The notes below the pieces were generated by a model. That model saw only the letters and a program-made list of their open reading frames with translations, searched no databases and was not told the origin of the DNA. From Granulicella sp. (GTDB lineage: Bacteria; Acidobacteriota; Terriglobia; Terriglobales; Acidobacteriaceae), in the NCBI GenBank assembly GCA_027450185.1, contig DAIDKF010000010.1, forward strand, positions 23,297 to 72,990: a stretch of 49,694 nucleotides of DNA, read 5' to 3'. Both the position numbers and the translations under genes were made by a program. This document shows, piece after piece, positions 18,264 to 25,104 of this stretch. The first letter of the stretch is position 1. Each line of letters opens with the position of its first letter.

Positions 18264-19231
18264 ACATAAGTCGAATGGTTGCAGGAGCGTTATTGTGCAT
18301 TGCAGTTGCTGGTCTGAATGCGCAGGATGTCACCGTGCGTGTGTGGTGGCATGGACATCATGGGATCTATCACGGACAGGCGCGTGCAGACCTGGGGCGC
18401 GTTGCGACAGCATGGGAGCACGAGTTTGCAAAGACACATCCGGAGGTGCACTTTGCGAACACAGAGGTTGGCGACGAGGCTGCCTTGGGTGGGTTGTATA
18501 CCGGTGTCGCAGACGTGGCGCTGATGGACCGTCCGCCGCTAGCGATAGAGGTGGACGGCTACCAACAGGGCGCCGGGCAAGATCCGACCGGCGTGACGAT
18601 CGGAACCGGGAGTTTACGAACCGCTCAGGATGCCCCCGCATTGGCGATTGTAGTGGCTCCGGGAAATCCACTAAAGGAGATTTCGCTGGCACAACTCGAC
18701 GCTGTATTCGATGCGGATCATCGCAGGGGACTCGATCGAGTTCATACCTGGGGAGACCTGGGACTAACCGGAGTATGGGCGAACCGGCCAGTGCATCTGT
18801 ATGGGTTTGGTCTCAATGATGAGCAAAGCTTTCTCTTTGAGCGCGACGTGATGAAAGGTAGCCAAAAATGGCGCGAGGGACTGCATGAGTTCCATACGGC
18901 TGCGATGGTGAGTTCTGCGGTGGCGAGAGATGCCGATGGGATCGGAATCGCCTCGATGGACGGCGTCGCCGGCGTTCGCGTCCTGGCGGTGAAAAGTGAC
19001 TCCGGCGATGCTGTGCAGCCGACTGCGGAGACGTTGGGCCTCGGAACCTATTCGTTGGCGCGCACCCTCTCTGCCTATTTCAACTCAGGTGCAGCAGAGC
19101 AGACGCGGAAGGCAGTGCAGGAATTTCTGGAATATGCGTTGAGTCCTGAAGGCCAGGCCGCGGTGCAGGCGAACGGGTACATAGCACTAAGCGAGAATGC
19201 GGCGAAGCGAAGTAAGGAGGCATTGCAGTGA
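18260..19231 (+). CDS. SBP5: PstS-like periplasmic solute-binding protein
   Basis: A 323-residue protein starting inside the SBP4 stop (ATGA overlap). The signal peptide ends GLNA|QDV. The first lobe loop is unusual: VRVWWHGHHGIYHG carries four His in twelve residues where relatives have a WG-x-G/N loop, which could support metal binding (inference). Other family blocks are VGDEAALGGLYTGVADVAL, APGNPLKEISLAQLDAVFD, HTWGDLGLTGVW, ARDADGIGI, and C-terminal YALSPEGQAAVQANGYIAL. The Ser-Gly-Thr loop is replaced by YGFGLNDEQSF. No permease or ATPase nearby. Ligand unknown. Confidence 0.88.
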   Translation: MNISRMVAGALLCIAVAGLNAQDVTVRVWWHGHHGIYHGQARADLGRVATAWEHEFAKTHPEVHFANTEVGDEAALGGLYTGVADVALMDRPPLAIEVDGYQQGAGQDPTGVTIGTGSLRTAQDAPALAIVVAPGNPLKEISLAQLDAVFDADHRRGLDRVHTWGDLGLTGVWANRPVHLYGFGLNDEQSFLFERDVMKGSQKWREGLHEFHTAAMVSSAVARDADGIGIASMDGVAGVRVLAVKSDSGDAVQPTAETLGLGTYSLARTLSAYFNSGAAEQTRKAVQEFLEYALSPEGQAAVQANGYIALSENAAKRSKEALQ

Positions 19232-20235
19232 AGATGCGATGGATGCTGGCAGCTTGTCTGTGCGGAACCGCAGTAGGTCAGGGGGAACATTGGGCGCAGA
19301 AGTTAGCGCCGTATAAGCCCGAGACACAGGTGCACGGTCTGATTCGAACCTACGGCAACAACTACATTCCGCAGCTGGTAAAGCAGTGGGAGGCGGAGTT
19401 TCAAAAATTCGAGCCGGAGGTGACGTTCCAGAATAATCTTCCGGGAACAGAAGCCGCCATGGCAGGTGTTTACAGCGGTGTGGCCGATGTGTCCTTCGTT
19501 GGGCGCGAAGGCTATGCTCCGGAGATCGAAGGCTTCGAAGAGGTCAAGCGCTACCCGCCCCTCGGCGTCGAAATCAGCTCGGGCAGCTTCAATACGCCTC
19601 ACAAGACATTCTCGTTGCAGGTGTTTGTGCATCGTGATTCACCTGTGACCCAACTCACCATGGAGCAGTGCAAGGAAATCTTTGGCGGCGGCGAGAAGAG
19701 GATTCGCACCTGGGGGGAACTTGGAGTGAAAGGACCCCAGGCATCGCACGCCATTCATGTGTATGGGTATAACTTCGACACCGGGATGGCGGGGTACTTC
19801 AACCGTGTAGTGCTGGGCGGCTCCGGAAGATGGAATGAGGACTTGAAGGACTACGACAACGGTCATCAGCCTGACGGAGAGGTGATTAATGCCGGCGTAT
19901 ACATACTTCAGGCGCTCGCGAAAGATGCGGATGGAATTGCGTTTGCGAACGTTCTTTATGAAAACCCGCAGGTCAAGACGGTTGCGCTGGCGATGACGGC
20001 CAAAGGCCCTTATGTTGAGCCGACTCGGGAGACGGTGTGGTCGCGAGCATATCCTATCTCGCGGTTCACGATGGCCTATGCCGACCCGCGACCGGGCAAA
20101 GGACTCGATCCTGCGGTCAAGGAGTTTTTGCGGTTTCTGGTGAGCCGCGAGAGCATGGAACTGGTAGAGGCAGATGGGGCGTACCTGCCGATCAATCCGA
20201 CTGTCCAACGGGAACAGTTGGAGCTCCTGAAGTGA
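19228..20235 (+). CDS. SBP6: PstS-like periplasmic solute-binding protein
   Basis: A 335-residue protein beginning at GTG 19228, overlapping the SBP5 stop (GTGA); an ATG two codons on is an alternative. A short signal peptide ends AVG|QGE; LAAC inside it looks like a lipobox, but the hydrophobic stretch before it is too short. Family blocks are IRTYGNNYIPQL, PGTEAAMAGVYSGVADVSFVGRE, HRDSPVTQLTMEQCKEIFGG, IRTWGELGVKG, AKDADGIAF, then FLVSRESMELVEADGAYLPI. The anion loop is replaced by YGYNFDTGMAGYF. Coupled to SBP5 and SBP7 by 4-bp overlaps. Ligand unknown. Confidence 0.88.
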   Translation: MKMRWMLAACLCGTAVGQGEHWAQKLAPYKPETQVHGLIRTYGNNYIPQLVKQWEAEFQKFEPEVTFQNNLPGTEAAMAGVYSGVADVSFVGREGYAPEIEGFEEVKRYPPLGVEISSGSFNTPHKTFSLQVFVHRDSPVTQLTMEQCKEIFGGGEKRIRTWGELGVKGPQASHAIHVYGYNFDTGMAGYFNRVVLGGSGRWNEDLKDYDNGHQPDGEVINAGVYILQALAKDADGIAFANVLYENPQVKTVALAMTAKGPYVEPTRETVWSRAYPISRFTMAYADPRPGKGLDPAVKEFLRFLVSRESMELVEADGAYLPINPTVQREQLELLK

Positions 20236-21215
20236 AAGCATCGGCGCGCGTGGTGGCTGCTGCCACGCTTTTTCTTGCAGGAGCTGCCGGCTGCATCCGC
20301 GCCCAATCCCCGCAGACGTTGGTCAGAGTCTGGGGATACAAGGGGATGGAGCCGTTGATGCTGCGCTGGGAAGCCGCCTACGAGCGTCAACATCCTTCGG
20401 TGCATTTTGAAAATCATTTTCACGGTGCGGCTGCTGTGGCCGCAGGGCTTTATGACGGCGCAGCAGACGTAGTCGTAATGGGGCGAGAGATGTGGACGGC
20501 AGATTCGATGGCCTTCCACTGGGTGTTTCAATACGCGCCGTTTCGTGTGGAGGTCTTGGCCGCCGGAACGGGTGCTCCTCCGCCAAGTTATTCTCCGGTC
20601 GTGATTGTGAATCGTGAAAATCCACTGCAACAGATCTCGATGGCGCAGTTGGATGCCATCTTCGGAAGCCTCCATAAGGTGGCTCCTGGAAACCTTCGGC
20701 AGTGGAGTGAGCTGGGCGTGGATGGTGCATTGGCTCAACGTGCGATCAAGCCAGTAGGGTTCAGCGAGGATGAGGCTCTGGGAGTGTTCTGGCGGAAGCG
20801 CGTCTTGAGGGAAGACTACAAGCCAAATCCGGCGAGCGGTCTGTTGCGCTCAGAGGCTGACGTAGTTCGAGCGGTCGAAACGAATTCGGCGGCAATCGGC
20901 TATGCGAGCGGAACTGCGGCGAACTCTTCGCAAGGTATTAGGGTGATAGCCGTCGATGGTGTCGCCCCCACCGCACTGACTATTGCGAACTCGACCTACC
21001 CACTAAGCCGCCGCGTTTCCCTGTATATAAACCGGAAACCAGAAGCCCCCATTGAGCCGGCCGTGGAAGGATTTCTTTTTTTCTGTCTGAGCGACGCGGC
21101 ACAGACAGAGATTCATGCCAATGAGGGATATATCTCTTTACCCACTGCAACGAGACAACGAATGGAACAAAGAATTCGTGGTCCGTGGGATGGTAAGGAA
21201 GGGTGGAAGCAATGA
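20232..21215 (+). CDS. SBP7: PstS-like periplasmic solute-binding protein
   Basis: A 327-residue protein starting at GTG 20232, which overlaps the SBP6 stop (GTGA). The frame stays open 65 codons upstream inside SBP6, but only the GTG places a proper signal peptide first: a hydrophobic core, then AAGC and IRA|QSP. AAGC is a weak lipobox, so a lipoprotein is possible. Blocks are VRVWGYKGMEPL, FHGAAAVAAGLYDGAADVVVMGRE, NRENPLQQISMAQLDAIFG, QWSELGVDG, and C-terminal FFCLSDAAQTEIHANEGYISL. It is more divergent: the DGIG block is reduced to AAIGYASG. Ligand unknown. Confidence 0.87.
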   Translation: MKASARVVAAATLFLAGAAGCIRAQSPQTLVRVWGYKGMEPLMLRWEAAYERQHPSVHFENHFHGAAAVAAGLYDGAADVVVMGREMWTADSMAFHWVFQYAPFRVEVLAAGTGAPPPSYSPVVIVNRENPLQQISMAQLDAIFGSLHKVAPGNLRQWSELGVDGALAQRAIKPVGFSEDEALGVFWRKRVLREDYKPNPASGLLRSEADVVRAVETNSAAIGYASGTAANSSQGIRVIAVDGVAPTALTIANSTYPLSRRVSLYINRKPEAPIEPAVEGFLFFCLSDAAQTEIHANEGYISLPTATRQRMEQRIRGPWDGKEGWKQ

Positions 21216-22228
21216 GGGCCGCCGTCTGCCTCCTGGTCTTGTGTAGCGCGGCTGCAAGCGCGCAGAATCCGAAGCTGCCGCCCTATGTCGCGTCCAGGCA
21301 GGTGAGTGGAACGATCCGGGTGTGGGGTCATGGCGCGGCGGGGAAGGACTACATTGAGTCCCTCATGCGCGCGTGGGAGGAAGGCTTCGCTAAGGTCCAG
21401 CCGAACGTTCACTTCGAGAATGAGTTGTATGGAACCGCGAGCGCAGTGGGCGCGCTGTATACAGACAAAGGGGAGTTGGCCGTGATGGGCCGGGAGATAT
21501 GGCCCATGGAGACGGAAGCCTTTACCGATGTCAAAGGATATCCGCCCACAAGTGTAGATATCGTTACTGGAAGCGTTGATATCAGAAACAAGGAGTTCGC
21601 GCTGACCTTCGTGGTCAACGCAAAAAATCCATTGAAGCACCTATCGCTTGAAGACGTGCGCAGGATCTTCAGCGTAACGGCAAAGCCAGTAAAGACGTGG
21701 GGAGATCTGGGGCTAACCGGTGAATGGGCCCATACGCCGGTGCGTGCGTATGGATTCGAGATCGCGCGAGGGTTTGGGTATTACTTGCAGCAGCGAGCCT
21801 TCGGCGGGTCCGAAATATGGAATCCAGATCTGGTGGAAATGGCCGATCAACCGAAAGCCGAAGGAGGGCTGTATGATGCCGGGCAGCGGGTGGTGGATGC
21901 GGTCGCCGGAGACGCCGACGGGATCGGTTTTACCAGTGCCCTCTATCGCGCGGGCGGCGTGAGGGTTGTACCGCTTGGTCGGACCAGGTACGGCCCGTTT
22001 CTGCTGCCAACGCGTGACACTGTTGCCGCCCACTCCTATCCGCTGGTTCAGGTGATTACGGCGTTCTACGATAAGCGCGGCAAGGAGGCCCCCGTTGTTG
22101 AAGAGTTTTTGCGCTACGTTCTAAGCCGGCAGGGCCAGGCCGTGGTGGCAGCGGAAGGTGACTTTACTCCGCTAACCCCCCACCTTGCAGATCTAGAGCG
22201 TGCGAAGCTCCTGCATCCTGCGCCGTGA
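21212..22228 (+). CDS. SBP8: PstS-like periplasmic solute-binding protein
   Basis: A 338-residue protein; ATG at 21212 overlaps the SBP7 stop (ATGA) and follows GGAAGGG. The signal peptide ends ASA|QNP. Blocks are GTIRVWGHGAAGKDYI, LYGTASAVGALYTDKGELAVMGREI, VNAKNPLKHLSLEDVRRIF, KTWGDLGLTGEW, AGDADGIGF, and C-terminal VLSRQGQAVVAAEGDFTPL. The sequence is strikingly similar to SBP9 in the first lobe (WGHGA, WEEGFAK, YGTASA, GALYT, VNAKNPLK), pointing to a tandem duplication now split by the Cache-like gene. The anion loop is replaced by YGFEIARGFGYYL. Ligand unknown. Confidence 0.9.
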   Translation: MRAAVCLLVLCSAAASAQNPKLPPYVASRQVSGTIRVWGHGAAGKDYIESLMRAWEEGFAKVQPNVHFENELYGTASAVGALYTDKGELAVMGREIWPMETEAFTDVKGYPPTSVDIVTGSVDIRNKEFALTFVVNAKNPLKHLSLEDVRRIFSVTAKPVKTWGDLGLTGEWAHTPVRAYGFEIARGFGYYLQQRAFGGSEIWNPDLVEMADQPKAEGGLYDAGQRVVDAVAGDADGIGFTSALYRAGGVRVVPLGRTRYGPFLLPTRDTVAAHSYPLVQVITAFYDKRGKEAPVVEEFLRYVLSRQGQAVVAAEGDFTPLTPHLADLERAKLLHPAP

Positions 22229-22326
22229 AGTTTTCTTTATGTGCGTTTTATGGCGAGTTCATTTGCGGCATGGAGGATAGGTTCGCTTCTGAGATGACGA
22301 TGTTGCATGCATCTGTGAAAGGAAAA

Positions 22327-22863
22327 ATGGAGACGATGAAGAATCGGAGAGTCATGTTTGCTATTACAGCGCTAGTGGCGCTGGGAGTTGCTGGCGTTGT
22401 TCATGGCCAGGAGACCCGCGCTCAAGCGGCGCTCGCGTTGCGTACTCCGGAACAGAAGGAGATGGACCCCACATTTACGACCGCCGCGCCATATGCACAG
22501 AAGTTGGTGGACAGAGCGTTGGCGGAGCATCCCGAGGTGTTACTGCTGGCCATCCATGCGGGTGCGCCCAAGTATGACATCATTGCGTCCAACTTCGGAC
22601 GTATCGGCAAGCTGGGAGATGAGGACGATCTTCGCTGCATTCATACCGGCAATGACAATCTGGAGGTGAACGAAAAGGGCAATCACTACGAAGACCAAAC
22701 GCCATTGCGCGACAAGAGTGGGAAGATTATCGGGGCGATTGGGATTGTGTTCAGCTACAAACCTGGCGATGACAAAATCGCACTACAGAAGATTGCAAAA
22801 GATGTAGCGAAGGAGATGCAGGCGCAGATCTCTAGTTCACACCAGCTGTTTGGTCCTGCATAG
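22327..22863 (+). CDS. Stand-alone exported Cache-like (PDC) sensor-domain protein
   Basis: A 178-residue protein starting at ATG 22327 after AAAGGA (an ATG three codons later is also possible). The signal peptide ends VHG|QET. The mature part, about 150 residues, has a helical start (APYAQKLVDRALAEHPEV), then LLAIHAG, ASNFGRIGKLGDEDDL, and the blade TPLRDKSGKIIGAIGIVF, a pattern typical of PAS/Cache periplasmic sensor domains. There is no transmembrane segment after the signal peptide and no output domain, so it is a free periplasmic ligand-binding module. It sits between SBP8 (98 bp upstream) and SBP9 (80 bp downstream). Probable role: ligand sensing or chaperoning within the array (inference). 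Confidence 0.75.
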   Translation: METMKNRRVMFAITALVALGVAGVVHGQETRAQAALALRTPEQKEMDPTFTTAAPYAQKLVDRALAEHPEVLLLAIHAGAPKYDIIASNFGRIGKLGDEDDLRCIHTGNDNLEVNEKGNHYEDQTPLRDKSGKIIGAIGIVFSYKPGDDKIALQKIAKDVAKEMQAQISSSHQLFGPA

Positions 22864-22892
22864 TCTTTCAAGATCTTTCGACTGCCAAAGTG

Positions 22893-22927
22893 AGGCCGAG
22901 GTGCGATGCGCCGACGGCCTTTGCTTT
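22893..22927 (+). terminator. Attenuator-like hairpin between the Cache gene and SBP9
   Basis: AGGCCG (22893-22898) pairs with CGGCCT (22915-22920), and an inner GGTGC/GCGCC stem with one G-T pair closes on GAT. TTGCTTT follows. It could be a partial terminator or an RNA-processing hairpin that lowers or separates expression of SBP9-SBP10 from the upstream genes. Confidence 0.35.
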
Positions 22928-22943
22928 GCGAGGAGCCAACAGG

Positions 22944-23990
22944 ATGAGACGAGCAATCACGATGCTGCTCTTCATTGCAATGAGCGCAGTGGCGCAGTCA
23001 CCCGAGCAAAGCGCTCTCTCCGCAATTCCGCCTTATCGGCCAGCCCATCAGGTAACAGGAACGATCCGGCTATGGGGTCATGGAGCGCCCGTGCTGGATT
23101 TCATGGGGATGTTGGTGAAGTCCTGGGAGGAAGGGTTTGCAAAGTTTCAGCCTGGGGTGAAGTTCGAGTACCGGATGTATGGAACCGCGAGTGCCATGGG
23201 AGCGCTCTATACGGGCGAAGGCGACATCGCGATCCTCGGACAGGAGATGTATCCGTTTGAAGTGAAGGCGTTTGAACAGGCTAAGGGATATGCGCCGACA
23301 GAGATTGAGATTGCCACGGGCAGCGTGGATGTGCGGAACTTCGATTTTGCGCTGGGACCATTTGTAAATGCGAAGAATCCCCTGAAGCAGATCACCCTCA
23401 ATCAAATGGATAGGGCATTTGCATTTCACGATGGCGGGCCCACTCGGAACATCGTGACGTGGGACAGGCTCGGGCTGACTGGACCGGAGTGGGCAGGAAA
23501 GCCGATTCATCTTTATGGATGGCGCGAATCGGACATCTTTTCGACCTGGATTGAACGGGCAGCGTTGCATGGAAGCCATCGCTGGCGGTGCGGGATGCGC
23601 CAGTACGCGCACATTCATCGCCCTGATGGAACGATCTACGACAGTGGACAGCAGATTCTGGACGATCTGGCAAAGGATCCGTATGGGCTGGCGCTGTCTA
23701 GCGTGCGTTACTTGAAGAGTGATGCTGTCAAACCGTTGCTGGTAGGCAGAACGGCTGACGGTCCGTTCGTTGCGGCCACCAAGGCGACCCTGATTGCGCG
23801 CCAGTATCCGCTGGGGAGAATTATTCCTGCGGAGATTGATCGCGCTCCCGGAAAGCAAGTTGATCCGGCTGTGCGCGAGTTCCTGTTATACATCCTGAGC
23901 CGCGAGGGCCAAGCCGATATTGTGCGCAATGGAAAATATCTGCCGATGGGACCACGCTTCGACGCGCGTGAGCGGGAGAAGCTGCAATGA
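22944..23990 (+). CDS. SBP9: PstS-like periplasmic solute-binding protein
   Basis: A 348-residue protein; ATG at 22944 has AGGAG 8 nt upstream. The frame is open 18 codons further back without a signal peptide. Cleavage is at AVA|QSP. Blocks are GTIRLWGHGAPVLDFM, MYGTASAMGALYTGEGDIAILGQEM, VNAKNPLKQITLNQMDRAF, TWDRLGLTGPEW, AKDPYGLAL, and C-terminal ILSREGQADIVRNGKYLPM. It pairs with SBP8 as the most similar neighbours in the array. The anion loop is replaced by YGWRESDIFSTW. The stop overlaps SBP10 by 4 bp. A hairpin lies 17 bp upstream. Confidence 0.9.
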   Translation: MRRAITMLLFIAMSAVAQSPEQSALSAIPPYRPAHQVTGTIRLWGHGAPVLDFMGMLVKSWEEGFAKFQPGVKFEYRMYGTASAMGALYTGEGDIAILGQEMYPFEVKAFEQAKGYAPTEIEIATGSVDVRNFDFALGPFVNAKNPLKQITLNQMDRAFAFHDGGPTRNIVTWDRLGLTGPEWAGKPIHLYGWRESDIFSTWIERAALHGSHRWRCGMRQYAHIHRPDGTIYDSGQQILDDLAKDPYGLALSSVRYLKSDAVKPLLVGRTADGPFVAATKATLIARQYPLGRIIPAEIDRAPGKQVDPAVREFLLYILSREGQADIVRNGKYLPMGPRFDAREREKLQ

Positions 23991-24919
23991 GGCGGCTGAT
24001 GGTCCTCGCTGCAGTGTTTGCAGGCGTCGTCGCGTCTGCGCAGCAGCCACTTCCGATCCGCAGTATGGGCGACAGCGAGATGCGCGGAACCCTGAAACAG
24101 TGGGAGGTGGCCTATCAGCGCCTGCATCCCACTGTTCACTTTGACGACAAGCTCTGGGGCACTGCCACGGGCATGGCCGGGATCACTACCGGAGCGTCGG
24201 ACATCACGTTGCTGGGGCGGCCTGTCACCGCAAATGAGGTCATCGGATTCGAGTGGGTGCACCGAGTAAAGCCTCTGGGACTCGAAATAGCGAGAGGGCC
24301 GCTTTGGGGCGAGGGGAAGTCACCCGCGTTGGCCGTGATGGTATCGAGGCGCAATCCAATCAAGGCGCTGACCCTCGCGCAGTTGGCCGCCGTACTCGGT
24401 TGTCCCACCGACGCATCCCGGCAGGTCACCTGGGCGATGCTTGGCGCAACAGGTGTGTGGGCTACTCGGCCGGTGCACGCCTACTTGTTTGACGATCAAA
24501 CCGGGACGGGGGTATTTCTGCAGCGAACAGTGCAGGGAAGCAAGGACTGTTGGAATTGGTCCATCGTTCAGGAGTTCAAGGATAAGCCTGGCAATCCGGC
24601 CGCTAACCAGATTGTTGCAGCCTTGCGCAAAGATCGCGATGGGCTGGCAGTGGGGACGATGACCTCTGCGGGGGTGGCAGCACGCGTCGTGTCCGTAGAC
24701 GGTATACAGCCAACAACGCAAACCCTGATCGATGGGAGTTACCCGTTCGGGCGAGGCATCTATGTCTACATCGATCCGGCTACGCTCAAGAGTGACAAGA
24801 TCGTCAACTTTCTACGCTTCTGCTTGAGTCAGGACGGCCAGAAGGTGCTTGCGGCACAGGGAGATTTTCTTCCGCTGGATACTTCGACTGCGGCCCACGA
24901 ACTTACAAAGTTACAGTGA
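23987..24919 (+). CDS. SBP10: PstS-like periplasmic solute-binding protein
   Basis: Last gene of the plus array and the shortest SBP, 310 residues, starting in the SBP9 stop (ATGA). The signal peptide ends ASA|QQP. The mature protein begins almost directly with MGDSEMRGTLKQWEVAYQ, lacking the first strand and WG loop present in other members. Then come LWGTATGMAGITTGASDITLLGRP, SRRNPIKALTLAQLAAVLG, TWAMLGATGVW, RKDRDGLAVG, and C-terminal FCLSQDGQKVLAAQGDFLPL. FDDQTGTGVF at the anion loop has a Gly-Thr-Gly that is the nearest approach to the PstS SGT motif in this array. Ligand unknown. Confidence 0.87.
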   Translation: MRRLMVLAAVFAGVVASAQQPLPIRSMGDSEMRGTLKQWEVAYQRLHPTVHFDDKLWGTATGMAGITTGASDITLLGRPVTANEVIGFEWVHRVKPLGLEIARGPLWGEGKSPALAVMVSRRNPIKALTLAQLAAVLGCPTDASRQVTWAMLGATGVWATRPVHAYLFDDQTGTGVFLQRTVQGSKDCWNWSIVQEFKDKPGNPAANQIVAALRKDRDGLAVGTMTSAGVAARVVSVDGIQPTTQTLIDGSYPFGRGIYVYIDPATLKSDKIVNFLRFCLSQDGQKVLAAQGDFLPLDTSTAAHELTKLQ

Positions 24920-25104
24920 ACCACTTCAGCCTCGCCGGGTCTTCCCGGACGGTGCCCGGATTGGGGGAATGTAGCTGTCATCTTATAAGAGCAGCTCCTG
25001 ACCCCGCCGCGAGTCGATGTAGCCGATGAACTCGCTGATTTTTGAATCGTCGGTTGCCCAGGCTCCAGAATCTTAACATCCATAGGGAAGCTGGGGTGGT
25101 CTTG

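Noticed and set aside
20037-20231. Extended N-terminus of SBP7 inside SBP6
   Set aside because: The extra 65 residues lack a signal peptide and overlap SBP6; the GTG at 20232 gives the usual 4-bp overlap and a proper signal peptide.
4334-24919. Interpretation as an ordinary phosphate uptake (pst) locus
   Set aside because: No pstC, pstA, pstB or phoU, no visible PhoB boxes (CTGTCAT repeats), and the phosphate loop is not conserved.
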